Shown here piece after piece: positions 50,682 through 59,660 of a DNA stretch of 64,000 nt. The DNA is taken from assembly GCA_019744775.1 (NCBI GenBank), contig JAIETZ010000003.1, forward strand, positions 434,001-498,000. The letters are read 5' to 3'. The first letter of the stretch is position 1; every line of letters begins with the position of its first letter. A program made the position numbers and the translations under genes. Origin of the DNA: Candidatus Obscuribacterales bacterium. GTDB taxonomy: Bacteria; Cyanobacteriota; Vampirovibrionia; Obscuribacterales; Obscuribacteraceae. The notes below the pieces were generated by a model. The model was not told where the DNA came from and did no database searches. It worked only from the letters and a program-made list of their open reading frames with translations.

Positions 50682-50703
50682 GGGCGCATGCAATGCGCCC
50701 CTA
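50682..50703 (-). repeat. REP-like palindrome
   Basis: Minus orientation: GGGCGCAT-GCA-ATGCGCCC then CTA. It separates two converging genes. Confidence 0.85.
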
Positions 50704-50748
50704 GGCGATGTGGACGTGCGTCACGTGAGTCAACATGATCGGGGTAGC

Positions 50749-51948
50749 TTACTTCAGAGACAACTGCTTGTTGTCTTCGATTTGGGTTAAGAACTGCTCG
50801 TCCTTGCTCAACTTCGCAGTCAGCACGTTGAACACTTTCAACCCGCCGTCGCCGTTGAGGTGGACGGAGTCGCGGAAGTCGGATTCGGTGAAGTTGGGAT
50901 CGGCGTTTAAGTCGTAGAAGGGGCAGCCGTATTCAGCGGATGCGTCAGTAAGGGCTTTCATGTAGTCCTGTTGGAACCACTCAGGAAGTATCGCCTGATT
51001 GCGCTTTGTCCTGGGCATGTTGACGACGATGGGGAGAATGTCGTGTTGGCGGCAGAAGGCAAGCGTCTTGAAGAGATACTCGCGTTCACGCCCGAAGCGT
51101 TTGGTGTCTACTGGGTTGTAAGACGTGTCGTAGACTTTTAGGTCTTTCTTCTTCTTCTCTTCGTCACCTGTTATGTCGGCAAGCTTAGGCGGACCCCATG
51201 CCGCCAGGCGAACTTGCGTGAATTCTGTTTGTAGCGGATCGCGGTGGGTTGCGGAGTACAAGTCTGTTGAGCGGTGAAGCGCGCCGGAGACGCCGAGGCA
51301 AAATAGGTTGTGGTAGTCCGGCTTCAGCTTGTAGTAGTACCAAACATCGGCAAGAGTCTTGTTGAAAGTCTCTTCAGCGTTGAAGTTGGTAAGGTTGAAT
51401 TTTGCCCTGTTCTTCTCGAGCTTTTCAAAGAAGTCGTAATAAGAAGTTTTCTCGGTGGCACAGGCTAGATTGTCGATGAAGTCGCGTGGGGCCAATGCGA
51501 GGACGACGACCTTGGGTTTCATGCCGTGCTTGTAGGCTTGCTCGATGACGATATACGAATCAGACACCATGCAACCGTTGCCGCTGTAATTGAATACTGG
51601 CAAGTCTTTACCCACCATGTCTTTCAAGACGCTTTCGAAATACTTGGCTTTGGGATAAGTAAATAGATCATAGCCAACGGTTGGCAGTGATATGTTGCCG
51701 TTTCTGTAGTCGGCACAGGCGGCAGCGCACATTGGCAGTGATGAGCCAACGAGTAATACTCGAGTGTTTTTGGCTTCGGACTTAAGCGCATCGAATTTGT
51801 CAGCCAACGGATTTTGGTCGGCCGGAATATAGCCGCCCATTTCCATGTAGCGCAGAGGCTTGCCGTATTTGATCGCACAGTCGACTAAAAACAAGCCGAC
51901 TATCAACCAGAGAAATGTGCTTTTCGTCAAACGACCGAACAACTTCAT
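50749..51948 (-). CDS. SGNH-type protein for polysaccharide O-acylation (AlgJ/AlgX/DltD-like), copy 1
   Basis: A 399-residue protein with one N-terminal transmembrane helix (STFLWLIVGLFLVDCAI). The remainder is a periplasmic alpha/beta domain of the SGNH/GDSL kind: VLLVGSSLPM (nucleophile Ser70 in the GSS turn), NYSGNGCMVSDS (the Gly/Asn block), and a C-terminal DSVHLNGDG with Asp360 and His363 as the DxxH pair. Proteins of this architecture act with MBOAT membrane acyltransferases in O-acetylation of alginate, cellulose or teichoic acid. Two more copies are in the window (58474-59658 and 63829-end). It starts four bases before the end of the GNAT gene, so they are coupled. Confidence 0.82.
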   Translation of the reverse strand: MKLFGRLTKSTFLWLIVGLFLVDCAIKYGKPLRYMEMGGYIPADQNPLADKFDALKSEAKNTRVLLVGSSLPMCAAACADYRNGNISLPTVGYDLFTYPKAKYFESVLKDMVGKDLPVFNYSGNGCMVSDSYIVIEQAYKHGMKPKVVVLALAPRDFIDNLACATEKTSYYDFFEKLEKNRAKFNLTNFNAEETFNKTLADVWYYYKLKPDYHNLFCLGVSGALHRSTDLYSATHRDPLQTEFTQVRLAAWGPPKLADITGDEEKKKKDLKVYDTSYNPVDTKRFGREREYLFKTLAFCRQHDILPIVVNMPRTKRNQAILPEWFQQDYMKALTDASAEYGCPFYDLNADPNFTESDFRDSVHLNGDGGLKVFNVLTAKLSKDEQFLTQIEDNKQLSLK

Positions 51949-52469
51949 CTCCTCGCTGCAGCACGGACTTTGAGGACCATCGAGACTAAATCGCCTGATT
52001 GTTCGAGGCGTTCAAAGCCAAGCTTCTCGTACATGCGGTAAGCATTTTCGTTGTCGGCTTTTACTTCCAAATGGAAAGTGTCTATCTGGAAGTTTTTGCG
52101 GAAATGCTCAATCAACATTCTGGATGCTTCAGCAGCAATACCAAGTCCGAGAGCATCTTCTTCGCCAATCATGACGCGGCCGTATTCAGCGGACTTGTTG
52201 TCGGGTTCGATGTTGTAGATGCTTATCTGACCCACCGGCTTTTTTAGTGTCTGCAATTCTTCAATGACGTAGAGATAGTCATTGCTTCTCTTGCGATACT
52301 CGGCGAACCACTTCTGGTGTGCTTCCGGCTCGAGTTTGTCGGTGAAGATAAAGCGAGTGCGGACTCTGTCCTTGTTGCGCCATTCGCGGGTCATGGGGAG
52401 GTCGGACTCCTCAATTAAGCGGAGTCGCAGGCGTTCACTCGTGATTGGAGTTGGCGCGAACTTTGCCAT
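51945..52469 (-). CDS. GNAT-family N-acetyltransferase (RimJ/PseH-like)
   Basis: A 174-residue acetyltransferase: TSERLRLRLIEESDLPMTREWRN, the strand pair VGQISIYNIEP, a coenzyme-A loop (YGRVMIGEEDALGLGIAAEASRML), and the ending VKADNENAYRMYEKLGFERLEQSGD. The RimJ/RimL-type layout resembles PseH-like enzymes that acetylate amino-sugars, which would suit the neighbouring polysaccharide genes (inference). The stop overlaps the start of the SGNH protein gene by four bases, so both are translated together. Confidence 0.85.
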   Translation of the reverse strand: MAKFAPTPITSERLRLRLIEESDLPMTREWRNKDRVRTRFIFTDKLEPEAHQKWFAEYRKRSNDYLYVIEELQTLKKPVGQISIYNIEPDNKSAEYGRVMIGEEDALGLGIAAEASRMLIEHFRKNFQIDTFHLEVKADNENAYRMYEKLGFERLEQSGDLVSMVLKVRAAARR

Positions 52470-52673
52470 GATGAAGTACCTGGCTTACTGGCTTAGCAAA
52501 GCCTAAGACTACGTAGTTTGTCTAAGGATGTCCTTAATTGCGGATCAGTTGAGCCGGCCGGGGCCTGTTCGGCAAGCGTGATTGGAAATTTTTAAGCTGA
52601 GTATGGGTAGTTGGTCATTGAATCCGCTTTATTGGGATGGGTTAGCAAATATATATCCGGGATGGGTCTTGGA

Positions 52674-52701
52674 TTGCACTAAAATATACTCTCCGTATTA
52701 T
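52674..52701 (+). promoter_or_regulatory. Candidate promoter of the methyltransferase/glycosyltransferase genes
   Basis: TTGCAC (52674-52679), 16-base spacer, TATTAT (52696-52701), 30 bases before the ATG. The rest of the 262-base gap shows no gene. Confidence 0.35.
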
Positions 52702-52731
52702 TGGCAGTTTTGTGCCGATAGCAAATAGGTC

Positions 52732-54588
52732 ATGATGCAACCGGCAAATGGCGTTGGCGAAAATATTGAACAGGGCTTGAGCGGTACACCCCAAGCCGTG
52801 CCATGTTTTTGGTGCGGCGATCCAGGTAGGCGACAAATCGCCATTAGGAATGATAGGGTCCGGATCATGGAATGCCGGTCTTGCGGTCATTGCGCTGTCG
52901 AACAAGTGATGATTGACCTCAATGAGATCTATCAAAATCAGGACTATTTTCGTAAGCAGAAACAACCAGAATTAGACGCTGATAATCAAGATAACGTTGG
53001 TTATTCAAATTATGAGCAAATTTCTTTTGCTGACTGGAATGCTGAATTTTTCAGCGCTCTTTTTTTGATGGATGATCTGGGTTCTCGCTCAAGTTCGCTC
53101 AGTGTGCTGGATATTGGTTGTGCCACTGGCAAGTTTTTAGACATGGCGAAAGCTTTCGGGTATAAAACACTCGGCATTGAACCATCGTTGTGGGCTCAGG
53201 AAAAGTGCATTGAGCAGGGACATCAAATTGTTGCCGACAGTGTCGAAGAGTTGAATGTCGCCGGCGCAAGAGTTGATCTGATTACCGCATTTCATGTTGT
53301 TGAGCACCTTGTAGATCTTTCCACCTTCTTTGATAGTATCGCTCAGTGTATAGAAGGCGGCAGCAGGCTGCTGGCAGTTTTTCCTAACGTCAACTTCCAG
53401 CAAGAAAACTGGAGTGGCAAGCACGACAGCTTTGAGCATATATCATATTTCAATGACAATTTTGTCGATAGAGAATTCCGCAAACGCTTACCTTATCCAG
53501 TGGCAGTTCTACATGGCCCAGACTTAGTTTTTTGCTTTGCCGGTAATCTCACTGCCGAACAACAAGATGCAATCGACTCGATAAAAGAGACGAGTCTCAA
53601 GTTTGCTGATCCTCGGATTTTAGACAATGGCAATAGTGTCGAACAACAAGAACAGCTTTGCTGGTTGCAGAAGCGATTGCAATCTTTGAGTTTGCCCGGA
53701 CTTGTTTTTGTTGTGAATTTCCTGGCTCGCAATCATTCATCCAGCCTGGCAAAAAGAATCCTGGAAGCGACTAGGAATTTCCCTCAGTGGGATGAACAGC
53801 CAGCCTGGTTTGCCTTCTGTTATGGACTTGTGTGTCGGCAAAATGGCAATGTCTATGGTGCCACCAGCTACCTGGAAGAAGTAGTTTCAAACCTAGCCGG
53901 GCATAAGGATAACTCGGCTAATGGAATTTGCTATCTGGCGAATTTGGTGCGAAACGAGTTGCCGGGACTACTGTTGAAAACGAAAAGCAGCGAGTTCCCG
54001 ATAATTAGCATTTGGATCAATGATGCGGATGGCAGTGCCGACATTAATAACCTTTTGCAGTCAATTGGACAACAGACCTATCCGCATATACAGGTGCTGT
54101 TAATGGATTGCAAAGACGTGCGGAAAAAGGCGACTATACCCGAAGCATATCAAAGGCTTGTACCTGAGGTAGAGACAGCCGGTAGATCGATCTTAGATAT
54201 CTGGCAGGATGTATCCAAGAAATCGTTGGGTGAAATTGTGCTATTAACCAACGGGCAATACACATTAAGTGAACATTGTTTGTTTGCTATGTATTACCAG
54301 CTTGTTAATAGTCCAGATTCTATTGTTGTTGCCGGTGTTCGCGATTCGTTGGCTGAGCCGGTCAATCTTTTTCCCGGACAGCGGTTGATTGAACGACTAA
54401 TTGGAAAGAGGCTTAACCCTCCGAGAGATTCGAGTCAGGCGCCACCGTTTGTTATGTTTAACAGGAATAAGGTATCATGGGCGGATGTTGATTTGTCTAT
54501 TGTCGGTGATCCGGCTCGCTTCAAGAATTACTTGCAGTTGCAACCTGTAGTAGTCTGTTCGGATGTGCTTGGTTGGCTCAGTTGTTGA
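52732..54588 (+). CDS. Fusion of zinc-ribbon SAM methyltransferase with a glycosyltransferase-like domain
   Basis: A 618-residue protein. The N-terminus has a four-Cys zinc-ribbon (CFWCG, then CRSCGH). A class I SAM-dependent methyltransferase follows: LSVLDIGCATGKFLDMAK (SAM-binding), then LITAFHVVEHLVD (motif after it). A helical middle follows. The C-terminus (about 420-600) resembles a GT-A/GT2-like domain (FPIISIWINDADGSADINNLLQSIGQQTYPHIQVLLMD). The zinc-ribbon/methyltransferase pairing is common in sugar C-methyltransferases. It could methylate a sugar or lipid-linked glycan while binding the nucleotide-sugar. The next gene is nine bases away; AGGTC precedes the ATG. Confidence 0.82.
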   Translation: MMQPANGVGENIEQGLSGTPQAVPCFWCGDPGRRQIAIRNDRVRIMECRSCGHCAVEQVMIDLNEIYQNQDYFRKQKQPELDADNQDNVGYSNYEQISFADWNAEFFSALFLMDDLGSRSSSLSVLDIGCATGKFLDMAKAFGYKTLGIEPSLWAQEKCIEQGHQIVADSVEELNVAGARVDLITAFHVVEHLVDLSTFFDSIAQCIEGGSRLLAVFPNVNFQQENWSGKHDSFEHISYFNDNFVDREFRKRLPYPVAVLHGPDLVFCFAGNLTAEQQDAIDSIKETSLKFADPRILDNGNSVEQQEQLCWLQKRLQSLSLPGLVFVVNFLARNHSSSLAKRILEATRNFPQWDEQPAWFAFCYGLVCRQNGNVYGATSYLEEVVSNLAGHKDNSANGICYLANLVRNELPGLLLKTKSSEFPIISIWINDADGSADINNLLQSIGQQTYPHIQVLLMDCKDVRKKATIPEAYQRLVPEVETAGRSILDIWQDVSKKSLGEIVLLTNGQYTLSEHCLFAMYYQLVNSPDSIVVAGVRDSLAEPVNLFPGQRLIERLIGKRLNPPRDSSQAPPFVMFNRNKVSWADVDLSIVGDPARFKNYLQLQPVVVCSDVLGWLSC

Positions 54589-54597
54589 GGTGTGATC

Positions 54598-55992
54598 GTG
54601 CAGATGAACAACCAGCCAACAGTTTCTGTATGTTTGCCCGTCTTTAATGGCAAAGACTATTTGGCTCATGCCATTGAGAGCGTGTTAGCGCAGACATTGG
54701 TTGATTTTGAATTGCTTATAGCCGACGATCAGTCAGACGATGGCTCTAGCAAGATCATTGAGGATTATGCTTGCAGGGACAAACGAATCAAAGCTTGGCG
54801 CAACACTGAGCGAAAAGGGCTATTCGCTAACTATAACGAGTGCATAATGCATGCTGCCGGACGTTATATCAAACCATTTGCTCAGGATGATCTTTTGGAG
54901 CCAAACGCATTGGCGGATATGTCCAGACTGCTCGACGAAAATCCTGATGTCAACCTGGTCTCTTGTGCCAAGCGGTGGATAGATGATAAAGGGCGCTTTT
55001 TGAAAGAGTGCCGGACCTTTCCGGAGGACAGAATCATCGTTGGAGATGAGGTTGTTCTGTTCAATTTGATCGGTTGTACAAATTGGGTCGGCGAGCCGGT
55101 TACTGCTATGTTTCGCAGGGAGGTTGCCGGTGACGGCTTCAATACAGACTTTTATCATTTTGGTGATATTGAGTACTGGTTTCGCATAGTTAAAGATGGC
55201 AACTATGCTTATGTTAGTACGGTGCTATGCAGTTTTCGCCGTCACTCACAAAGTGCTACCTCCAAGAATTTGAGGGGATTGTTTTTTGTCTTGGACATCT
55301 TGAGACTTTGGCGATTGTATCGGTCCGTATTGATTGAATTAGGCGAATCGCAAGAAATGACCCGGCGACGAATTGTTGAAATTCTGGCAATGCAGCTTGA
55401 TCACTTGCATAGGGCTGAGGGACTGACGGTCTTGGAGGTGCTGGCGATTCCTTTGCCTTCTATGCCAGGGCGGCAGCCTTTAAGTGAACAAGCTCATAAA
55501 GATCCTCGTGAACAACTCTATTGGCTTTTGCGTGAAGTGACTCGAATTTTGGCTGAGCTGGATGATTTGCGATGCCGCAGCGCTGCGGAACGCGAGCACC
55601 TTAATAACCAGATTGCCAACGTAAGAAACAGTACTTCCTGGCGGATTACAGGACCGTTTCGGTATATGGTTCGGTTGGCAAAGTCGCCTCAAAGAGTTCA
55701 TTCTGTGCAGGAGGAAGTGCCTATTTTGCCGGCTGCCTGGACGACTGAATGTAGTGAACTCAAATATGAGAACAACACCACAGACTATAGTGTTTTTCTG
55801 GAAGCAATTGACTATAGCCTGCGTTACTTAAGTGAAAAGCGCGCTGAACTGGCCGGCAACAAAACTGCGTGGTCGAAGGAGCGTCGAATACTTGAATTTG
55901 AATTGGACTGTTTACATAACAGTACTTCGTGGAAGATAAGCACACCGCTGCGCCAAGTATCGAGACTTGTGGGAGGGAAACGATGGAAGTAA
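54598..55992 (+). CDS. Family 2 glycosyltransferase with C-terminal coiled-coil and paired TSW motifs
   Basis: A GT2 enzyme of about 464 residues: VSVCLPVFNGKDYLAHAIESVLAQT, IADDQSDDGS (nucleotide-binding), FAQDDLLEP (DxD), then FYHFGDIEYWFRIV (acceptor/base block) and SFRRHSQSAT. The C-terminus is a coiled-coil with two copies of a short motif: NSTSWRITGPFRY and NSTSWKISTPLRQ, often seen at the ends of bacterial glycan glycosyltransferases. The start is GTG 54598 with GAGG eight bases upstream. Its last ten bases overlap the next gene's start, indicating coupling. Confidence 0.88.
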   Translation: MQMNNQPTVSVCLPVFNGKDYLAHAIESVLAQTLVDFELLIADDQSDDGSSKIIEDYACRDKRIKAWRNTERKGLFANYNECIMHAAGRYIKPFAQDDLLEPNALADMSRLLDENPDVNLVSCAKRWIDDKGRFLKECRTFPEDRIIVGDEVVLFNLIGCTNWVGEPVTAMFRREVAGDGFNTDFYHFGDIEYWFRIVKDGNYAYVSTVLCSFRRHSQSATSKNLRGLFFVLDILRLWRLYRSVLIELGESQEMTRRRIVEILAMQLDHLHRAEGLTVLEVLAIPLPSMPGRQPLSEQAHKDPREQLYWLLREVTRILAELDDLRCRSAAEREHLNNQIANVRNSTSWRITGPFRYMVRLAKSPQRVHSVQEEVPILPAAWTTECSELKYENNTTDYSVFLEAIDYSLRYLSEKRAELAGNKTAWSKERRILEFELDCLHNSTSWKISTPLRQVSRLVGGKRWK

Positions 55993-57686
55993 TAGAGGAA
56001 ACTAATGCTAGCGGTCCAAGCGCCACTCGCTATCATACGGATATCGGGCAGCTGGATGAATCGAGTCACTACGGTCGTCTTGCCCTAATGGTTGGGCAGG
56101 GCAAACAAGTATTAGAGCTCGGTTGCAGCACAGGTTTTTTTTCCAGTGCTCTTAGCAAACAGTTTAATTGCACGGTCACCGGCATTGAATTAGATCCTCT
56201 AGCTGCGCAGGAGGCTAAGCAGTATTGTCAGCGAGTAATAGTTGCCGATCTTGATGATACGAACGTATTGCAAACGTTCCATGATGCTAGCTTTGATGTC
56301 GTTGTCTGTTCGGATGTTCTAGAGCATTTGCGCAATCCCGGGCAATTGTTGTTGGAAATCAGACGTTTGTTGAAGCCGGATGGTTATATAGTCGCTTCTA
56401 TTCCGCATGTTGGGCACGGAAGTATTCGCTTGTCTCTTCTTGGCGGGCAGTTTCCTTACAGAAGCATGGGTCTTCTGGATGAAACGCATTTGCGCTTTTT
56501 TGATCGTATGGAATTGGAGCAATTGTTTGTCAAATCAGGTTATGAACTGTATGAGGTGCACCGCAATCGATGGTCAATCATGGACAACGAAATTGGCAGC
56601 CGAGTAGGTTCATTTCCTAACGAAATTATCTCAGCAATTGAGTCTGATAGCGAAGCAGAGACATATCAGTTTATTGTGAAGGCTCGCTTGCAGCCAAGAA
56701 GCGAAGCAGGCAATGGCGTACTTTCTGAAAAGGAGGGGAACAACAAAGCCACGGTCGATTGTGTGATATTTGAAACACCAAGTCAACCGTTGAATGACAA
56801 GGTAATTTCTTATCTTGCCGGGCTCAATGTCGCGAAGCTTTCGGTCAGATACTATCTTGTGCGCCTCAATTCAGTGATACCAGCACCGGTTGACACTCTG
56901 CCTGTCGAACATTTCGAGTTTGGAAATCATGATTTCAGTACGTTTCGCTTTGTTTCATGCGGGGATTTCGATAAGACTGCAGAAGTAACCACTGATGTGA
57001 TAGCGGAGGGTTTAAACAAGGGAGTGGTGCTCAATAAACTAATTCCCGAGTGCCGAGCATCCTTTGTCTTTGTCACTGATTCGCAAAATCTGCCCACCAC
57101 TGATTGCATAGCTCTTCTGGTTAACCATGCTTATGGTGATGAGGCTTGTGGAATTGCCGCTGCTTCGCCTGAAATTTACCGTACAGGACAACCTTATCGT
57201 GCTGAAGGCGGCATTATCTCCTGGACGCCTTTTACCTCGGTGCTTTTGCGTAAGAGTGCTTTCGAAAAAATTTCTGGTGTGAATACTTGTTTGTCCGGTC
57301 AGGAGCAGGAAGTTGATTTTTGCTGGCGCTTATGGCAGTCAGGTAATAGCATTGTGCAAGTGAAGAAAGCTCGTTTCTTTAGTTTTGGCATTTCGTCGTC
57401 GAGTAGCCACCTTCAAGAGTATAAACGACTCAAAGATGCTGCGCAGTTAAGACTAGCCTGGGGTTCGTGGCGCGTAGTGGCAGGATTTTTAAAAAACTCA
57501 ATTTTGGCTGCCAAAGGCGTCAGCCTTGTTGAAAAGGCATCGCTCTTGCTTGCATCGCCAGTGATGCTATTAAATTCTCTAAGTAGGCGCTCTATGAATC
57601 GAAAAGGCGCGAATGCTACTGACTCTCAGGGAATGATTGGATTTTATGGAGAAGGTCGCCGCTTTTACGGTATTAGTCCCGACTAG
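55983..57686 (+). CDS. SAM-methyltransferase/glycosyltransferase-like fusion
   Basis: A protein of about 567 residues. Residues about 1-220 form a class I methyltransferase: VLELGCSTGFFSSALS (motif I), GIELDPLAAQEAKQY, VVVCSDVLEHLRNPGQLLLEI, LKPDGYIVASIPH. The remaining part is GT2-like: about 250-330 rather plain, then FTSVLLRKSAFEKISGVNT and EVDFCWRLWQSGNSIVQVKKARFFSFG, as at the end of rhamnosyl/GT2 domains. ATG 55983 has GGAGGG upstream and overlaps the GT2 gene. The same methyltransferase-then-GT order occurs in the 618-residue protein two genes upstream. Confidence 0.83.
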   Translation: MEVIEETNASGPSATRYHTDIGQLDESSHYGRLALMVGQGKQVLELGCSTGFFSSALSKQFNCTVTGIELDPLAAQEAKQYCQRVIVADLDDTNVLQTFHDASFDVVVCSDVLEHLRNPGQLLLEIRRLLKPDGYIVASIPHVGHGSIRLSLLGGQFPYRSMGLLDETHLRFFDRMELEQLFVKSGYELYEVHRNRWSIMDNEIGSRVGSFPNEIISAIESDSEAETYQFIVKARLQPRSEAGNGVLSEKEGNNKATVDCVIFETPSQPLNDKVISYLAGLNVAKLSVRYYLVRLNSVIPAPVDTLPVEHFEFGNHDFSTFRFVSCGDFDKTAEVTTDVIAEGLNKGVVLNKLIPECRASFVFVTDSQNLPTTDCIALLVNHAYGDEACGIAAASPEIYRTGQPYRAEGGIISWTPFTSVLLRKSAFEKISGVNTCLSGQEQEVDFCWRLWQSGNSIVQVKKARFFSFGISSSSSHLQEYKRLKDAAQLRLAWGSWRVVAGFLKNSILAAKGVSLVEKASLLLASPVMLLNSLSRRSMNRKGANATDSQGMIGFYGEGRRFYGISPD

Positions 57687-57695
57687 CTGCTAAAT

Positions 57696-58442
57696 TCAGC
57701 GCTTGTTACCGGCAGTAATGCTTTGACGCAGTTCTAAAAACCAGCTTACAGGTGGCGTGGAAGAGATTTTGCTCCAGCGAGCTTTGAACAAGTCTCGCTC
57801 GTTTTCGACGTGCTTAATGTGGCTTTGTAGATCTCTTACTAGATTTTCGAGGTCGTCAATTCTGGATATGGGCGTGTTAGCTGAGTCTGACCACTTTTCT
57901 TTCCAGTCTTTAAGTCGTAACTTGAGCTTGTCAAAGACTTGTGGCGGCTGCGGGGATTTGAACGCTACGGCAACAATTGAGTGTGGAAAAGTATCGGCTC
58001 CAGCAAATTCAACGTAAGAAGAGGCAAAGGGTTTGAGAAGACTCTTGAATGCTTCCGGTGTAAAACGCCAGTAATCTGATGGATAATCGTGAATCGGAAA
58101 ATTCATCACAGATGAAACGATTAAAACGCCATTTGAATTTAGAATTCTGTGAATCTCATCAATTGCCTTCCAGGGATACTCAACGTGTTCCAGGGTGTCC
58201 ATACAAATAACCGTCCCAGCCGATGAAGGTGCGAGCTTTATGTCATGCAGGTCAAGTACGATATCTACACCTGGACCTTCGCGCATATCTGCGCCGATAA
58301 AAGCCTTACCAGGGAAGAATTTCCTAAGATCTCCTATGTCTTCCTGCCCTTCAACTATGAAAGCTCCAAACTCATATATGGGCTCAGAAATCGGTAGACT
58401 TAAAGCACAGGATTCCACAAACTCGCTAACCAAAGGACGCAT
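57696..58442 (-). CDS. SAM-dependent methyltransferase with C-terminal coiled-coil
   Basis: A 248-residue class I methyltransferase. After an N-terminal EFGAFIVEGQ block come GKAFIGADMREGPGVDIVLDLHDI and VICMDTLEHVEYPWKAIDEIHRIL, then GVLIVSSVMNFPIHDYPSDYWRFTPEAFKSLL. The C-terminus is a coiled-coil (DDLENLVRDLQSHIKHVENERDLFKARW) and a short motif near the end (PPVSWFLELRQ) like the TSW motifs of nearby glycosyltransferases. GGGGGAG before the ATG. It closes the minus-strand run that includes the SGNH copy, 31 bases upstream. Confidence 0.85.
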   Translation of the reverse strand: MRPLVSEFVESCALSLPISEPIYEFGAFIVEGQEDIGDLRKFFPGKAFIGADMREGPGVDIVLDLHDIKLAPSSAGTVICMDTLEHVEYPWKAIDEIHRILNSNGVLIVSSVMNFPIHDYPSDYWRFTPEAFKSLLKPFASSYVEFAGADTFPHSIVAVAFKSPQPPQVFDKLKLRLKDWKEKWSDSANTPISRIDDLENLVRDLQSHIKHVENERDLFKARWSKISSTPPVSWFLELRQSITAGNKR

Positions 58443-58473
58443 TGCTCCCCCTTCGTGAGGCTATTGGACGTAA

Positions 58474-59658
58474 TTATCGTAACGACAGTTGTTTCTCGTC
58501 TTTAATGGCAGTCATGAATCTGTCGTCTTTGCTTAACTTTGCAGCAAGCAGGTTAAACACTTTCAAGCTGCCGTCACCGTTGAGGTGGACGGAATCTCGA
58601 AAGTCGGATTCGACAAATATCGGTTCGGAATTCAAGTCGAAAAATGGACAGCCATATTTTTTTGTGGACTTAGTCAGTGCATCCGTATATTGTGTCTGAA
58701 ACCAATCAGGCAATATTGCCTGATTGCGAGCAATGCGAGGCATGTTGACGACGATGGGTAGTATCGCGTGCTTACGACAGAGCTCGAGTGACTTCTCCAA
58801 ATAACCTAATTCATCATTGAATCGAGACTGATTGATTGGATAGTATGATTTCTTATAACTGTTTAGATCCTTCAGCCTTTTGTCTTCGTCACCAGGAATG
58901 TCGGCCATCTCAGGAGGATCCCAAGCCGCTAGTCTAATGTGGTTTTTGGTGATGCCGGGATCGTAATGGAGCGCGGAATATAATGTGGGAGCTCGATGGA
59001 AAGCATCCGTTGTTGCCAGCAAAAAGAAGGTACGGTAGTCAGGTTTTAGTTTGTAATAAACCCATATGCTGCCGATGAAATTGTTGAACGACTCTTCATG
59101 GTTGAACGTTTTCCAATTGAAAGCATTATGATTGTCCTTCTTGAAAAATTTGAAGAAGCCGGTTTCCTTTGTCGGACGTGCAAAATTGTCCAGAAAATCC
59201 CTAGGAGCCAAAGCAAATATAGCAACCTTGGGGTGCATGCCATTTGCAATTGATTGTTCGAGGGCTATGTACGAATCGGAAACCATACAACCGCTGGCAG
59301 AAAAGTTGAAAACGGGCAAATCCTCGTGTGTGAGTTTTCTTAGCAAGCTTTGTAGATATTTGGCTTTTGTATAGGTGTATGTTTCGTAGCCTGTGGTCGC
59401 TGCAGATAATTCACCCACCCTGTAATCAGCACATATGGCAGCAAACATTGGCAGTGAAGAACCGAGCAGCAATATTCGGCTTTTTTGAGATTCGGCTTTG
59501 AGTGATTCATATTTATCACCAATGGGGTCTTGATCGGATGGAATATAACCGCCCATGGTGACATAACGCAAAGGCTTGCCGTACTTAATTCCGCAGTCTA
59601 TTAAGAGTAGGAAGAGAATAATTATGAGAAATGAGCTTTGAAATATGCGGTGTAACAT
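58474..59658 (-). CDS. SGNH-type protein for polysaccharide O-acylation, copy 2
   Basis: A 394-residue paralogue of the gene at 50749. It has an N-terminal transmembrane helix (SSFLIIILFLLLIDCGI), the Ser block ILLLGSSLPM (Ser68), the block NFSASGCMVSDSYI, and DSVHLNGDGSLKVF (Asp355, His358), ending KQLSLR as copy 1 ends KQLSLK. Long stretches of the two match at equal positions. It follows the polyprenol glycosyltransferase gene by two bases. Confidence 0.82.
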   Translation of the reverse strand: MLHRIFQSSFLIIILFLLLIDCGIKYGKPLRYVTMGGYIPSDQDPIGDKYESLKAESQKSRILLLGSSLPMFAAICADYRVGELSAATTGYETYTYTKAKYLQSLLRKLTHEDLPVFNFSASGCMVSDSYIALEQSIANGMHPKVAIFALAPRDFLDNFARPTKETGFFKFFKKDNHNAFNWKTFNHEESFNNFIGSIWVYYKLKPDYRTFFLLATTDAFHRAPTLYSALHYDPGITKNHIRLAAWDPPEMADIPGDEDKRLKDLNSYKKSYYPINQSRFNDELGYLEKSLELCRKHAILPIVVNMPRIARNQAILPDWFQTQYTDALTKSTKKYGCPFFDLNSEPIFVESDFRDSVHLNGDGSLKVFNLLAAKLSKDDRFMTAIKDEKQLSLR

Positions 59659-59660
59659 GG

